A stretch of 64,000 bases of DNA from Sinotaia quadrata (GCA_028829895.1 CM054181.1:116903860-116967859), one strand, 5' to 3'; counted from the first letter of the stretch, positions 13,162 to 23,020 are shown. Numbers and translations are program-made. Notes: a model not told the origin generated them from the letters alone.

Positions 13162-13697
13162 GATGTTTTCTACGTTATAGGATGGGTGTACCTGTTATTA
13201 TTTCTTACAATAGAAATTAGGAGTAGTGCCTTTTCCATAGGACACAAAGACCTAAATAGATTCAAACACTAAAGTTTTTATAGAAGACATATTAATAGAT
13301 TACAAACGCATCTCTTTTTAATTTAAATTATTAATTTATATCGAAAAAGAAATGCCTAATAAGATATCAGTATCATTGAACTTTCTTGTGTTGATCAGTG
13401 CTAAACAATTTTATATATATTATTATTATATAATAATGTTTAATTGTTTTCTAATAGATTGAATAGATTTATATTCATAAATGCACATATATAAATACAC
13501 ACACACACACACACACACATGCATGCACACAAATACATATATGCATTACAGACACATGTTATTTTATATTGTTTTGATCATCTAGTCTGACAGAATGCCT
13601 ATTAAACTGACTACTTTAAATATGATAATGATAGATCAGTTCAAATTGTAGACATATAAAATGCATTGGGGAAAAAATTGTGTAAATTAATCTCTTC

Positions 13698-13972
13698 TGG
13701 CAATTTATTAGTTTAAAAACTTGTTGTATACAAACATATCTCTATTCCAAGTTAAATTAAACTATTTTGGCAGTTTCATGTTTTAAAGAACTTGTTTTAT
13801 GCAAATGATTTTCTGTTTAAACCAAGTTAAACTGTTGGCAGTTTCATGTTTAAAAGAATATGTTTTAAGCAAATATTTCTCTGTTCAAACCAAGTTAAAT
13901 TAAACTATGTTTTTTGGCAGTTTCATGTTTTGAAGAACTTGTTTTATGCAAATATTTCTCTTTTCACTCCAG
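13698..13972 (+). repeat. Acceptor-derived tandem array, ~70-75-bp unit, abutting exon 2
   Basis: Four units starting near 13698, 13770, 13837 and 13917 share gtttcatgttttaaagaac, ttgttttatgcaaat and atttctctgttcaaaccaag. The last unit ends in the functional acceptor: atttctcttttcactccag|GTT corresponds to atttctctgttcaaaccaag|tt of earlier units. Each earlier unit also carries ttttggcag, a decoy AG behind a T-rich run. Confidence 0.8.
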
Positions 13973-14134
13973 GTTCTCTCTGCAGCTACAGTTGTGGCCA
14001 AACACACTTCAGCGCTGTGCAATGCTTGCCGTTTAGCATCATCCAAAACATCCAACCCTGTTGCCAAACGCCATTTTGTGCAGAGTGCTAAGGAAGTAGC
14101 CAACAGTACAGCCAGCCTTGTTAAAGCAATTAAA
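13973..14134 (+). CDS. TLN: Talin exon 2 (R8, vinculin-binding helix)
   Basis: 54 codons, phase 0/0, acceptor cactccag, donor AAA|gtaaga. The peptide VLSAATVVAKHTSALCNACR, then KRHFVQSAKEVANSTASLVK, is nearly identical to vertebrate talin R8 (about residues 1490-1543). The second helix is the R8 vinculin-binding site: an amphipathic helix that inserts into the vinculin head when exposed. R8 also docks LD-motif proteins such as RIAM and DLC1 in vertebrates. The exon is flanked on both sides by arrays derived from its own splice boundaries. An open frame in antisense over the exon is a shadow. Confidence 0.98.
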
Positions 14135-14640
14135 GTAAGAGTTGTTTCCTCATGAGTAGGTAGCCAAAGTACAGCCACCATGTTACAGCAGTTAAAGTAC
14201 GAGTTGCCCTGTAATGATTAGTTAATATTATCATTAGCCTTGTTAAAGCAATTAATGTATTCATTTTATCAAAACAGAACTGGTACTTTAGTATCCAATC
14301 TTGTGAAAGCAATTAATATAAGAGTTTATACATATTGTGTGTATGCCTGTACATAATTGATAGTACAACCAGTCTTATTTCACCAATATTAAGAGTTGCT
14401 CTTGCCTCATTATGAGTATTAAAATTGCCAGGACATACGGAGCCTTGTTAAAGCAGTTAATATTAGTTTTCTCATTATAAGTATTAAGATTATCAGGACA
14501 TAGCAGGCAATATAACCAGCTAAAACCTGAGGTGTCTCATGTGAATTAAATTACTAGAATATTGCCATTAGAAAGTCAAACTTGTTAAAGTAAGAGTTAC
14601 TTTATTTTGAGCATTAACATTACCAACCATTTCAGTAAAA
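14096..14640 (+). repeat. Donor-derived tandem array: decayed copies of exon 2's end
   Basis: The exon 2 end plus donor (gccttgttaaagcaattaaa|gtaagagtt, then cctcatgagta) recurs downstream about seven times at 60-75-bp intervals, e.g. agccaaagtacagccaccat at 14162, gccttgttaaagcaattaat at about 14237, and further copies near 14300, 14375, 14435 and 14590. Since that peptide (SLVKAIK) is conserved in vertebrate talin, the exon is the source and the intron copies are derived. Some copies keep a gtaag-like donor, e.g. aaagtaagagtt near 14597. Confidence 0.8.
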
Positions 14641-16173
14641 ACTAAAATATTTGTAAATTCCTATGTAAGTTTGAAAGAAAAAAATCCCAGAAAGAACTGA
14701 TTACATCTTTATACCCAACAATCACAAGAAATTATGTTTTTATTTATCACCCTTTTTCTTGGGGCTCTAGTTTTGTCTGTCCTCCTCATAGTCATATATA
14801 TATCCCTTACCATTATGTTTCACTATTTAAACAATATATTGAAGATTTTCACAGTAAAGCTATAACCTAAAAAATATTTCTATCACCAAAATTTAAAAAG
14901 TTAAATTTAAAATTGATGAAAGAAAAGTCAACTAGTAGACACTTTTAAAAAAATTTCTACAACAAATTTGTAAAATAATACAATTAAAGGGGTTTGCATT
15001 CTATATTTATTACTATAAAGTGAAGTGTATTAACTGTTCACAGATATCAAAATTTATTGTAACTATATCATTAAAATTGAAAGATAATAACTAATTAATT
15101 GTATCATTAATATTTAAAGATGGTGTCTTATTCTTATTCAAAGTTATCACCATCACTATTTAAAGTTGATAATGTTATTGTATAATCAGTTTTAAAGATA
15201 ATGGCTACTAATGCCAATGAAAAAAATATGAGTGTATAGAGTTATTTGTCCTCTATTTAGTGGACCAATCAGATTTGGGGTTACAGAATCTTGGATGCTC
15301 CCCTTTTTTCTTAAAATTTTGTTTTTTCAGCTGCAACATGACATTTGTCCCAATTTTGTTGCAACCCTTAGGTATTTTCATCAAAATACTATAGTAAAAT
15401 TCAGAAAAAAAACAACAACACAGTTCAAAAGACAAAACATCAATCTTTATTTTCATATTAAAATGGTTGGTTGAGGTTTAATTTGAAGAAAACCACTCTG
15501 TGGTAAATTTTAGCAAATTTGTGAGTTTGTGAGTTTTTGCCTGTAAAGTGGTGGATTTAGGACTTTCTAGTGTAAGCTGTAAACAGTGACTTGCTAGATT
15601 TTTTTGGTATAATTTCTAGATAGTTGCTTGCCAGATTTTTCTTTGTGTAAGTTCTAAACAATGTCTTGCCAGATTTTTCTTTGTGTAAGTTCTAGATGAT
15701 GACTTGCCAGATTTTTCTTTGTGTAAGTTCTAGGTGATGACTTGCCAGATTTTTCTTTGTGTAAGTTCTAGATGATGACTTGCCAGATTTTTCTGTGTAT
15801 AAGTTCTAGACAATGACTTTGCAGGGTGGGTTTTGTTTTGTTTTTTTTTTTGTATATGTTCTAGACAGTGACTTGCCAGATTTTTTGTTTGTGTAAGCTC
15901 TATGAGACATGATTCAGTCTTGTCAGATTCTTCAGGTGTTATATTTTGACTTGTCAGATTCATATGTGTATTCAGTAACTTACCAAATTGTGTAGACATT
16001 GCACACTGATTTTTTTCACTGCAGCTGCAGAAAGTAACTAATGACATTTTTTTGTACATAGACTCTAGATAATGACTTTTTAATATTCTTCTGTATGCAG
16101 GCTAAAACATAAATAACATTCTTCTATATGCATGCTCTAGACTAAGTCATAAATAACATTCTTCTGTGTGCAG
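14135..16173. other. 2.0-kb intron 2 of window
   Basis: Phase-0 intron, gtaaga...gtgcag. It starts with the donor-derived array (to about 14640) and ends with the acceptor-derived array (15560-16173). Between them, 14640-15500 is AT-rich sequence in which I see no feature. Confidence 0.85.
15560..16173 (+). repeat. Acceptor-derived tandem array, ~40-bp unit, running into exon 3
   Basis: The unit is agatttttctttgtgtaag plus ttctagacagtgacttgcc. It lines up with the real boundary acattcttctgtgtgcag|gcgctggacagtgacttcac: polypyrimidine tract, AG, then about 16 nt of exon 3. Copies are clearest at 15640-15800 and decay toward 16030. Two closer copies (16087-16160, cttctgtatgcaggct and cttctatatgcatgctctag) precede the true site. 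Copies are T-rich enough to resemble weak acceptors. Confidence 0.8.
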
Positions 16174-16314
16174 GCGCTGGACAGTGACTTCACTGAAGAA
16201 AATCGACGAAAATGTGCTGAAGCAGCTAAACCCTTAACAGATGCAGTGGAAGAACTGACCACATTTGCTTCATCACCTGAGTTTGCCAGCAAGCCTGCTA
16301 AAATCAGTCCCCAG
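16174..16314 (+). CDS. TLN: Talin exon 3 (R8 end)
   Basis: 47 codons, phase 0/0, acceptor gtgtgcag, donor CAG|gtgaga. The peptide ALDSDFTEENRRKCAEAAKP and EELTTFASSPEFASKPAKIS corresponds to vertebrate talin of about residues 1544-1590, completing bundle R8 and returning to R7. The FASSPEFASKPAKIS segment matches the vertebrate FASNPEF..IPAQIS loop. The exon start is the conserved ALD-F motif, which is the part copied into the upstream array. Confidence 0.97.
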
Positions 16315-16861
16315 GTGAGAGAGATCAAAATAATCCATCCAGTGGTTTTAAATATTTGTGGTTGCCGCTAGCAGTCTGGCAAATGTCAGAGTATCTTTAT
16401 GTGTCACCTCATTTATTTCTCCATGGGTACATTTCTCTACATTTTTTTTCATCTCTGAGGTTACCAGCCGACTTTCAAAATGCCTGCATAGTCTTCAACA
16501 GACTTTGAGCATATCTGAACAAATTACTCGTTTCAGCACACATCATCAATGTCCAAGTCCAATTCTAAAAGATACATCAAAATGCCTCTGCCTAACTTCA
16601 AACAGGCATTGACCCAGCCTGTGCAAACACACCTTTAATCTACCTTCACCCTTCCTGCAAGATTTCCAATAAACCTCTACCAACCTGTATTTTCCAGTTA
16701 TTTAGTCCTGTCCATATTTCATTATAAAACTTATAGATCCACTTCAAAAGTATCACATCACTATGAAACCTATGCTAGCAGGTCACAGTTATTGCAGTGC
16801 CATAAAAACTTTATACACTGCTCCTGTATTTTTAAAATTCATAAAATTTTATTTTAATCAG
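16315..16861. other. 0.55-kb intron 3 of window
   Basis: Phase-0 intron, gtgaga...aatcag. Moderately AT-rich without evident tandem repeat. The open frames across it read through exon 3 or 4 and are not separate genes. Confidence 0.85.
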
Positions 16862-17043
16862 GCACGAAAAGCACAGGAACCAATTATTATTGCTGGCAAA
16901 TCCATGATTGATGGGGCATGTCACATGCTACAAGGTGCTAAGCAGCTTGCCGTCAACCCACGTGATCCTGCCACATACCAGCTCTATTCCAGTCACTCCA
17001 AGAGTGTGTCTGATGCTATAAAGCATCTCGTATCCTCCATTAA
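16862..17043 (+). CDS. TLN: Talin exon 4 (R7 second part)
   Basis: 182 nt: 60 codons plus AA, finished by the first G of exon 5 (AA|G, Lys). Acceptor ttttaatcag, donor ATTAA|gtaagt. The peptide QEPIIIAGKSMIDGACHMLQ, then LAVNPRDPATYQLYSSHSKS and VSDAIKHLVSSIK, matches vertebrate talin at about 1591-1651 (AVNPRDPPSW, HSRTVSDSIK). It completes the five-helix bundle R7, which in vertebrates binds the KANK KN motif. Reading through the donor gives an immediate TAA. Decayed copies of this exon's last ~50 nt lie downstream. Confidence 0.97.
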
Positions 17044-17275
17044 GTAAGTCTTCTGCGTATTACTACTGGCTTTAGATCTTTACTCTGTCAGCAAGACTTT
17101 AGTTACTCCAAGAGTATGTCTGATGCTATCATGTATCTGGTAAATTTCCATCAAGTAAGTCTTCTACAGTATTATTACTGGCTTTAGATCTTTACATCTG
17201 ACAAAAGACTTTGAACGCTCCAAGAGAATGCCTGATGCTATCAATATTTCTACCAAGAAGTGTTACCACTTGCAT
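16994..17275 (+). repeat. Exon 4 tail + donor tandemly duplicated into the intron (110-112-bp unit)
   Basis: Copy 1 is the exon end itself (cactccaagagtgtgtctga from 16994). Copy 2 begins at 17104 (tactccaagagtatgtctga) and keeps the donor (tcaa|gtaagtcttct, GT at 17155) and the downstream attactggctttagatcttt. Copy 3 begins at about 17216 (cgctccaagagaatgcctga) and breaks off near 17270. The source sequence encodes the conserved VSDAIK peptide, so the exon is ancestral. Confidence 0.92.
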
Positions 17276-17468
17276 CCCAGTCTTATCAGACTAATTACTC
17301 AAATTATATCTGTGTGAGTTAACCTCATTACTGTTGTGTGTGTGCATTATGTATGGCTCTCATTATTATTTCTCTACATATTTAGCCATTCATGATTATT
17401 GTTTGTATTTCTGTATATATTAATCTAAGTCTGGCCATCATTATTGTTAATTTAATCTCTTGCACCAG
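17044..17468. other. 0.43-kb intron 4 of window
   Basis: Phase-2 intron, gtaagt...gcaccag. Its first half is the duplicated exon 4 tail. The second half (17276-17468) is T-rich with no further feature seen. Confidence 0.85.
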
Positions 17469-17601
17469 GGACAGTGCTCCAGGACAAAAAGAGTGTGACA
17501 CTGCCATTGGAGATCTGAACCGCACAATTCACCAGCTCGATCAAGCCTCATTGGAGGCTATTCGTCAGAGCCTGTTGCCCCGTGATAACAATACACTTAA
17601 G
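17469..17601 (+). CDS. TLN: Talin exon 5 (R7/R9 junction, start of R9)
   Basis: 133 nt: one base completing Lys, then 44 codons. Acceptor ttgcaccag, donor AAG|gtatgt. The peptide DSAPGQKECDTAIGDLNR and HQLDQASLEAIRQSLLPRD matches vertebrate DKAPGQ-EC--AI--LN and LDQASLAAVSQ-L-PR at about 1652-1694. In vertebrates R9 folds back on the F3 subdomain of the talin head and keeps the molecule autoinhibited. Confidence 0.97.
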
Positions 17602-17900
17602 GTATGTGCAGCTTTTCATTGATTGAATAGTTAGTGGTTAAAGTAGATAAACCTAACTATCAGTAAGTCTGAAATTTGTATATTAATTTGTTTTAATTGC
17701 TAATTAGCGCTCACTGTCTGGGTGTTTCTGCAGTGTTTAACTGCTGGTTGGTGTTCATTCCTTTATCTGGATTACTTAATAAGTGATGATTATTCCTCTT
17801 TGGACTTAAATCTGCTTGTTTTTTGCCACATGATGTTTATTTGTATGTACATTGATTTGTGTGTGCTTTCTAAAAAAAAAAAATTAATTTCTGCTGACAG

Positions 17901-18002
17901 GGTTTCCAGGAACAGATGATTACCAGTGCACATGAAATCCTCGACCGAGTTGATGATATTCGGCAAGCTGCCAAACAAGAGCCAGAACACATTGGGCATC
18001 TG
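17901..18002 (+). CDS. TLN: Talin exon 6 (R9)
   Basis: 34 codons, phase 0/0, acceptor ctgctgacag, donor CTG|gtatgg. The peptide FQEQMITSAHEILDRVDDIR and AAKQEPEHIGHL aligns with vertebrate talin at about 1695-1729 (QEISHLI-PLA...LGHK). It is the least conserved of these exons and is fixed by phase and by the flanking exons. The short intron before it (17602-17900, 299 bp) holds a poly-A run at 17871-17883 and no repeat. Confidence 0.94.
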
Positions 18003-18224
18003 GTATGGAGTAATTAATAATAATGATGGTTATAGTAATAATAATCCTTGGTTGTCTCATTATTTATAAATAAATTTGAATCAGGTGTGGTTTTGGCTGC
18101 ATTACTGTGCCATAGCTCTCATGAAAGATGCAAAGCTCATCAACCCTGATTTAGGCAGAATTTGAATCATTTAGGATTTCACCATCTACAATCTGACTAC
18201 TTGAGAGAACTCTGAAACATCTTT

Positions 18225-18620
18225 GTCCCATTGTGGTCTTTGGATTCATGGTATTCTTTTGCGATCTTTGGATTCATGTTACTCCATTACGGTCTTGGAC
18301 TTTGGATTCATGGTATCCCATTGTGGTCTTTGGATTCATGGTATTCTATTGTGGTCTTGGGATTCATGGTATTCCATTGTGGCCTTGGGATTCCTTGTTT
18401 TTCCATTATGGTCTTTGGATTCATGGCATTCTATTTGTGCTTTTTAGATTCATGGTGACCTTCAAATTCATGGTATTCCATTATGGTCTTTGGATTCATT
18501 TTTTTATTCTATTGTGGTCTTTGGATTTATCATATTTCATTGTGGTCTTTAGATTCATGGTATTTCATGTAGCTTGGGGATTATTATCTCATTAAGGTCT
18601 TTGGATTCATGGTATCACAT
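18225..18620 (+). repeat. ~27-bp minisatellite, about 13 copies
   Basis: Unit attgtggtctttggattcat plus ggtattcc, with copies from about 18230 to 18615. The length is close to a multiple of 3, so three overlapping open frames (60-120 codons) arise, all low-complexity. Confidence 0.92.
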
Positions 18621-18639
18621 TACACCAGGACTAAATACA

Positions 18640-18775
18640 ATTCTGTCAAAACTGATAATTGCATTCTGCCAGGGCTGATGTTATATTCTGCTAAGCCTGA
18701 TAATTACATCCTGCCAAGGCTGATACTACATTCTGTAAAGCTTGATAATTGCATTCTGCCAAGGCTGATATTAAA
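18640..18775 (+). repeat. ~46-bp minisatellite, 3 copies
   Basis: Unit ctgataattgcattctgcca plus aggctgatattacattctg, directly following the 27-bp array but unrelated to it. Confidence 0.85.
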
Positions 18776-18784
18776 TCTTCATTT

Positions 18785-19030
18785 ATGGACTTTGAAAAAG
18801 TCATGAAAACAGATCTTAAAATGTAGGTGTCTTTAAATGGAGGTGGAATAGGCAACAATTTTAAATTAGTATTTGAAAAGTCATTAATTTATTTTAGTGA
18901 AGTATTTTTGAAAAAAGTCATAAAAGTGAAGTCTTAAAATATTGGGGTCTTTAACTGGAAATGCAAATGCATGCACAAGGCAATAAGTTTTAAGTCAGAA
19001 TAAAGAATTCATTAATTTATTTTAATAAAT
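18785..19030 (+). repeat. ~125-bp direct duplication
   Basis: Two diverged copies share gaaaaagtcat(a/g)aaa, agtcttaaaat, ggtgtcttta and cattaatttattttag. Confidence 0.65.
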
Positions 19031-19716
19031 GATTTTTGTATATTTGATTTATTAATAAAATTTACTGAATGTGTAAATAAAGGCAATTAATTACCATTTA
19101 TTTAAAATATGGCGATGTTTAGTTCCTTATAATGCAGGTGATGGCTGAGTTGTTGTTATTAGTTTATTTGTTTGTTTTTATTAAGTTACTACCTAAAATG
19201 TTTTAAAGGTGTATTGTGTTTGTTTCCGTAAGGAAATTGGGGAGGCTTTCTGGATTATTTTTTCTGTTTGTGGCTGTGGATAAAGTAGTGATTGAGTAGA
19301 GAGTGGGACTTGTAGCAGATTTGTGGTGTCATTGATTGTGTTTCTTCCTTCATAGGATAAAGGACTATGCAATATGAAGTGTTATATAGTGTTTCTTGTT
19401 CTACAGTGATTGCATGTTTTTGTTTTGTTTGACTGTCTGTAGTATGAAAGCTGCATTGTTTTATTAAATGCCAATGATAGTCTAATTGTCGATGTGTCTT
19501 GTGTTAATTTCTGACATTACCCAAATTGCCATTAAGTCTATTTGTCAAGAATGGTAAAACACACAACTTTCTGCAGTATGAAACTTACAGAAGGGTTAAA
19601 GATTAAAATGCCTTGCCTTCTAGCTAAGGTTTTCAACTTTTTATACTTTTTACTTGATTTGCTCATTTCTTAAACTGGTGTAGCAAGCAACATGATGTTT
19701 TTTTTTGTGTGAAAAG

Positions 19717-19887
19717 GTGACTACTGTCATCTCTTACTTCCAACCTCTGGCAGAGGGAGCAATTGGATCCGCATCAAAGACATTAAACTCCAAACAGCAG
19801 ATGAGTATTCTGGATCTGACAAAAACAGTGGCAGAGTCAGCTCTCCAGTATATGTATGCTGTCAAAGAAGGTGGTGGAAACCCTAAG
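19717..19887 (+). CDS. TLN: Talin exon 7 (R9, autoinhibitory face)
   Basis: 57 codons, phase 0/0, acceptor gtgtgaaaag, donor AAG|gtaaat. The peptide ISYFQPLAEGAIGSASKTL, then MSILDLTKTVAESALQYMYA and KEGGGNPK, matches vertebrate talin at about 1730-1786 (YFEPL, AASKTL, LLDQTKTLAESALQ, KEAGGNPK). The Glu of TVAES (residue 40 of the exon) corresponds, by my numbering, to human E1770, which pairs with the head F3 domain in the autoinhibited state. It is conserved, so the same head-rod lock is likely. Confidence 0.98.
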
Positions 19888-20282
19888 GTAAATAATACAG
19901 CTGTCATTATTTCCTGTGGTCTTAATTTTCAAGTTACAAGAAAGTTGTAAAGCAGTTTTTCAGTATACAATAGAATAAGAATAGTTTTGCATGAAAAATA
20001 CTCTGTACAATAAATAGTCACCAAGCTATCTAGTCACTAATATCATATAGTGATGGGTGGATGGCTTCTAATGATGTCTGAGAGAACTACTTTGAGAGTG
20101 TTAAAGGTATGTGCTTCAAATTCAAATAGCTATTACTGCAACAGCAACAGTCAACTTTTAGTGATGGCTAGAAGACTGTCACATGACAGAAATGATTTTT
20201 TTGTAGATGATTTTATTGTATGCTTTCTTAAATAAATACTAAATACTGGGGAATAACTATTGGAGAACTACAAACCCTGATG

Positions 20283-20846
20283 TAAGAGAAAACTGGAAGA
20301 ACAATGGGTCATGGTGCAAGAGATGACTGGGAGAACAGTGGGTCATGTTAGAAAAAGCTAGGAGAATAATGGTTTATGGTGCAAGAAAAAAACTGGGAGA
20401 ACAATGGGACATGGTGTTAGAGAAAGTTAGAAGAGCAGTGGGTCATAGTGCAAGAGATAGCTAAAACAATGAGTCATGGTGCAAGAGAGAGCTAGAACAA
20501 TGAGTCATGGTGCAAGAGAAAAAACGGGGAGAAAAGTGGGCCATGGTGCTAAAGAAAGTGAGAACAATGGGTCATGGTGCAAGAGAAAACTGGGAGAGCT
20601 GTGGATCATGGTGCAAGAGATGGTTGGGAAAACACTGGGCCATAGTGCAAGTGATAACTGGAAGAGCAAAGGGCACAGTGCAAGAAATGGCTGGGAGAAT
20701 AATGGGCCACAGAGCAACATTTGACTGAGAGAACAATGAGCCACAGGGCAAGAAATGGCTGGGAGAACAATGGGCCATAGTGCAAGACATTAGAAGACCA
20801 TTGGGTCATAATGCTAGAGATGATTAGCAGATCATTGGTTTATAAT
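20283..20846 (+). repeat. 34-bp minisatellite, left part of split array
   Basis: Unit gagaacaatgggtcatggtg plus caagagatggctgg, about 16 diverged copies. The same unit resumes at 23616 on the other side of the inserted transposon. Open frames on both strands here (65-82 codons) are products of the repeat. Confidence 0.92.
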
Positions 20847-21053
20847 CAGGGGTGGGAATTGTACGCCTAAAGGCGTAAAAGCGCCCAAATCATTTTCAGT
20901 TTACGCCCATTGTTAGCTCAGTACGCCCCCCCAAAAAAAAAAAGTAAAAAAAAAAAAATATATTCCCATAATGCGCATCCTCAAATGGGCGTAGTAAACA
21001 AAATTTAGCTTAACTTTGAGTAAAATCCGCCATATCCAAATTATGGCGTCAAA

Positions 21054-23014
21054 CTAGGTAGAACCAGCCTCTAAATAGCGATAGCGGACAACTACTAAAT
21101 TCCGAAAAATTTATCATTTTGCCACAAGTGCTGTGTTTATGTTCCGTATTTATCATGCTTGTGAAATAGTTTGTTGAATAAAACTATCTTCCAACTTTTC
21201 ATTAATGTATTTTTTATTTGTGAGAGAGTGAGTGGAAGCGTGTACGATCGCATTAAATTAGGTACAGTTGGCGTGTTTCAATGGCCGTGGCAAAAATCTC
21301 AATCTCCGGTTTTACCATCGTGTTTTTATATACCTTGCAAACACTAAAACGGACTCCGCTACGATTGTCCTATCAGAATGTATCTTATATCAAATTAAAG
21401 AAAAATGAATGTAGAATGCAACCGTGTTAGTTTCAAATCTGTATTTTTATTGTATGTAAAAGTTGATTGAAAAAAAACTATTTTTTAAATTACGTTTTTG
21501 CACGGTTATTTCTGAAAATATAGATTTTTGTCTTATATCAATAGAAAGTAGAAAATATCTTCTTTAAAATGATATATAGCATGATAAAGTGGCATATTCG
21601 TAGCGGAGTCCGTTTAGAAAACAAGTGTGTACCCTAAGCACGCGCGAAGACCTAAACACGAGGAAACGTTGTTCACGAAGCGTTGTTTATCATCGAGTCG
21701 CCGGCTGTGATTGTTTCAGTGCTGCCTTAAGTAATTCACTAAGCTTAATTTACTATAGCTCTTGAAGTTGTAAAAAAGGTTTTATTTAATTGTATGGACG
21801 ATTCTTGTTTTTTTAACTGCTATTTGTCGGATGTATAATATACTATAGATCTGTACACCGTAGCGGTATAGACGGTAGCGATCGAGATCGTCATCGGTCA
21901 TACTCATAGACGTGAGAGTAGACAAGTGAATTGAAATAATACTATATTTATACATACAAGGTATTATTGCATTAAACAATAATTATTTACAATTTCTGCT
22001 GTAATTTGTTTAATAATTTTTGATAATCTCTTCACTTTGGTTCACACCATATGACAATCTTAGATCGTTTTCCCCCACAATAAGTTACTGATTTATTTTC
22101 ACTGTAATATGTTTAGTATGTTATAATGGCTCACAAATGACACTTTTTACAGCTATTTAATGGTAGCGTCAATAGTAACAGATTCAGATACACATTAATT
22201 AGTTATTAGCCCGATTACTAATTTAGTTTTCGTTTGTGCAGATTTTCGGGGGGGGGGGGGGGGGGGGGCGCTGACTATGGCGGATTAGAACAGGAGAAAT
22301 TATTGTTAGAGTTAATTGGCCAAGACTTTGAGGAACCCTGTGTCAGAATAACCACAATTATAGTATCCTAGATTCAACCACGAAATAAGGGTAGACCATT
22401 TGCCAGTTTATCACAGCTTCCAAGAGTACTAAATAATAGACTGCTGTGTAGATGTTCATAATCAACTGTCACTAGTTTCATTCACCCTCAACCCTTTTAA
22501 ATCATCATAAATTTTAAAACATAAGACATGAATAAATGCATTTAAACTAAAAATATCAGATATTTTAATTGTTATTTCATTATAATTACTTAAACAAGTC
22601 AAATGGAACTCAAAATAAGCAAAAAAGCATTAATATCATTCATTTTCAGTTTTGGCTCAAAATGCCGTTGCACAAATTGTGTTTTTTCTCATTTTTGAGA
22701 ATCTATAACTCAAAAAATTACAAAGCTATCACCTTAAAATAAATCAGGCTTCCTGTCAGCATTGGATACTTGAGGAATACAAAAATTTAGCCCTGTCAGA
22801 TAGATAGTTTTTACTTTAGGGTGCATGCAAAATGGCAAAATGTAAAAAACTTGAAAAAAGCGTTTTTTTTCCATTTTTCAAAATTGCATTTAAAAAAAAC
22901 TATGAAAGATTAAACAACCATCTTTTGTAAATTGACTTCTTTCACCATGATAGATATATGGTGTAAATTTCATTCATTTCCAAAGACTTTGAAAAAATGG
23001 CTGGTTCTACCTAG
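21054..23014. mobile_element. Nested 1,961-bp transposon of unassigned family, 16-bp TIR, 5-bp TSD
   Basis: Perfect 16-bp inverted ends ctaggtagaaccagcc (21054-21069) and its complement (22999-23014). The 5-bp direct duplication tcaaa lies on each side (21049-21053 and 23015-23019). The interior contains an 18-bp inverted pair (21347-21364 / 21598-21615), CpG-bearing stretches at 21240-21310 and 21630-21720, and a 21-G run. No long ORF is seen, so it is probably non-autonomous. I cannot assign a superfamily. Confidence 0.75.
22248..22268 (+). repeat. G21 homopolymer
   Basis: Uninterrupted run of about 21 G inside the nested element. Its exact length may be a sequencing or assembly artefact. 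Confidence 0.85.
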
Positions 23015-23020
23015 TCAAAC

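Larger units (their letters stand above)
894..13972. other. 13.1-kb intron 1 of window
   Basis: Phase-0 intron, gtaagt...ctccag. It is filled with AT-rich sequence, simple repeats and diverged tandem arrays listed separately (about 1181-2080, 4100-4325, 4805-5160, 6470-6840, 7036-8345, 8865-9330, 9545-10330, 10915-11500, 13698-13972) and one MITE (7112-7843). The stretches 2090-3480, 5470-6230, 11500-13080 and 13160-13690 show only AT-rich sequence with short simple repeats. A GC-richer patch at 5240-5460 and one at 12480-12620 look like old interspersed repeat, unidentified. Confidence 0.8.
18003..19716. other. 1.7-kb intron 6 of window
   Basis: Phase-0 intron, gtatgg...gaaaag. It contains three tandem arrays (18225-18620, 18640-18775, 18785-19030). 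In 19040-19716 I see only AT-rich sequence. The acceptor (tttttttttgtgtgaaaag) follows a T9 run at about 19699-19707. Confidence 0.85.

Noticed and set aside
13900..14181. 93-codon antisense frame over exon 2
   Set aside because: Shadow of the conserved talin exon.
18223..18595. Three overlapping + strand frames of 74-120 codons
   Set aside because: Translation of the 27-bp minisatellite.
20476..20809. Frames on both strands, 65-82 codons
   Set aside because: Translation of the 34-bp minisatellite.
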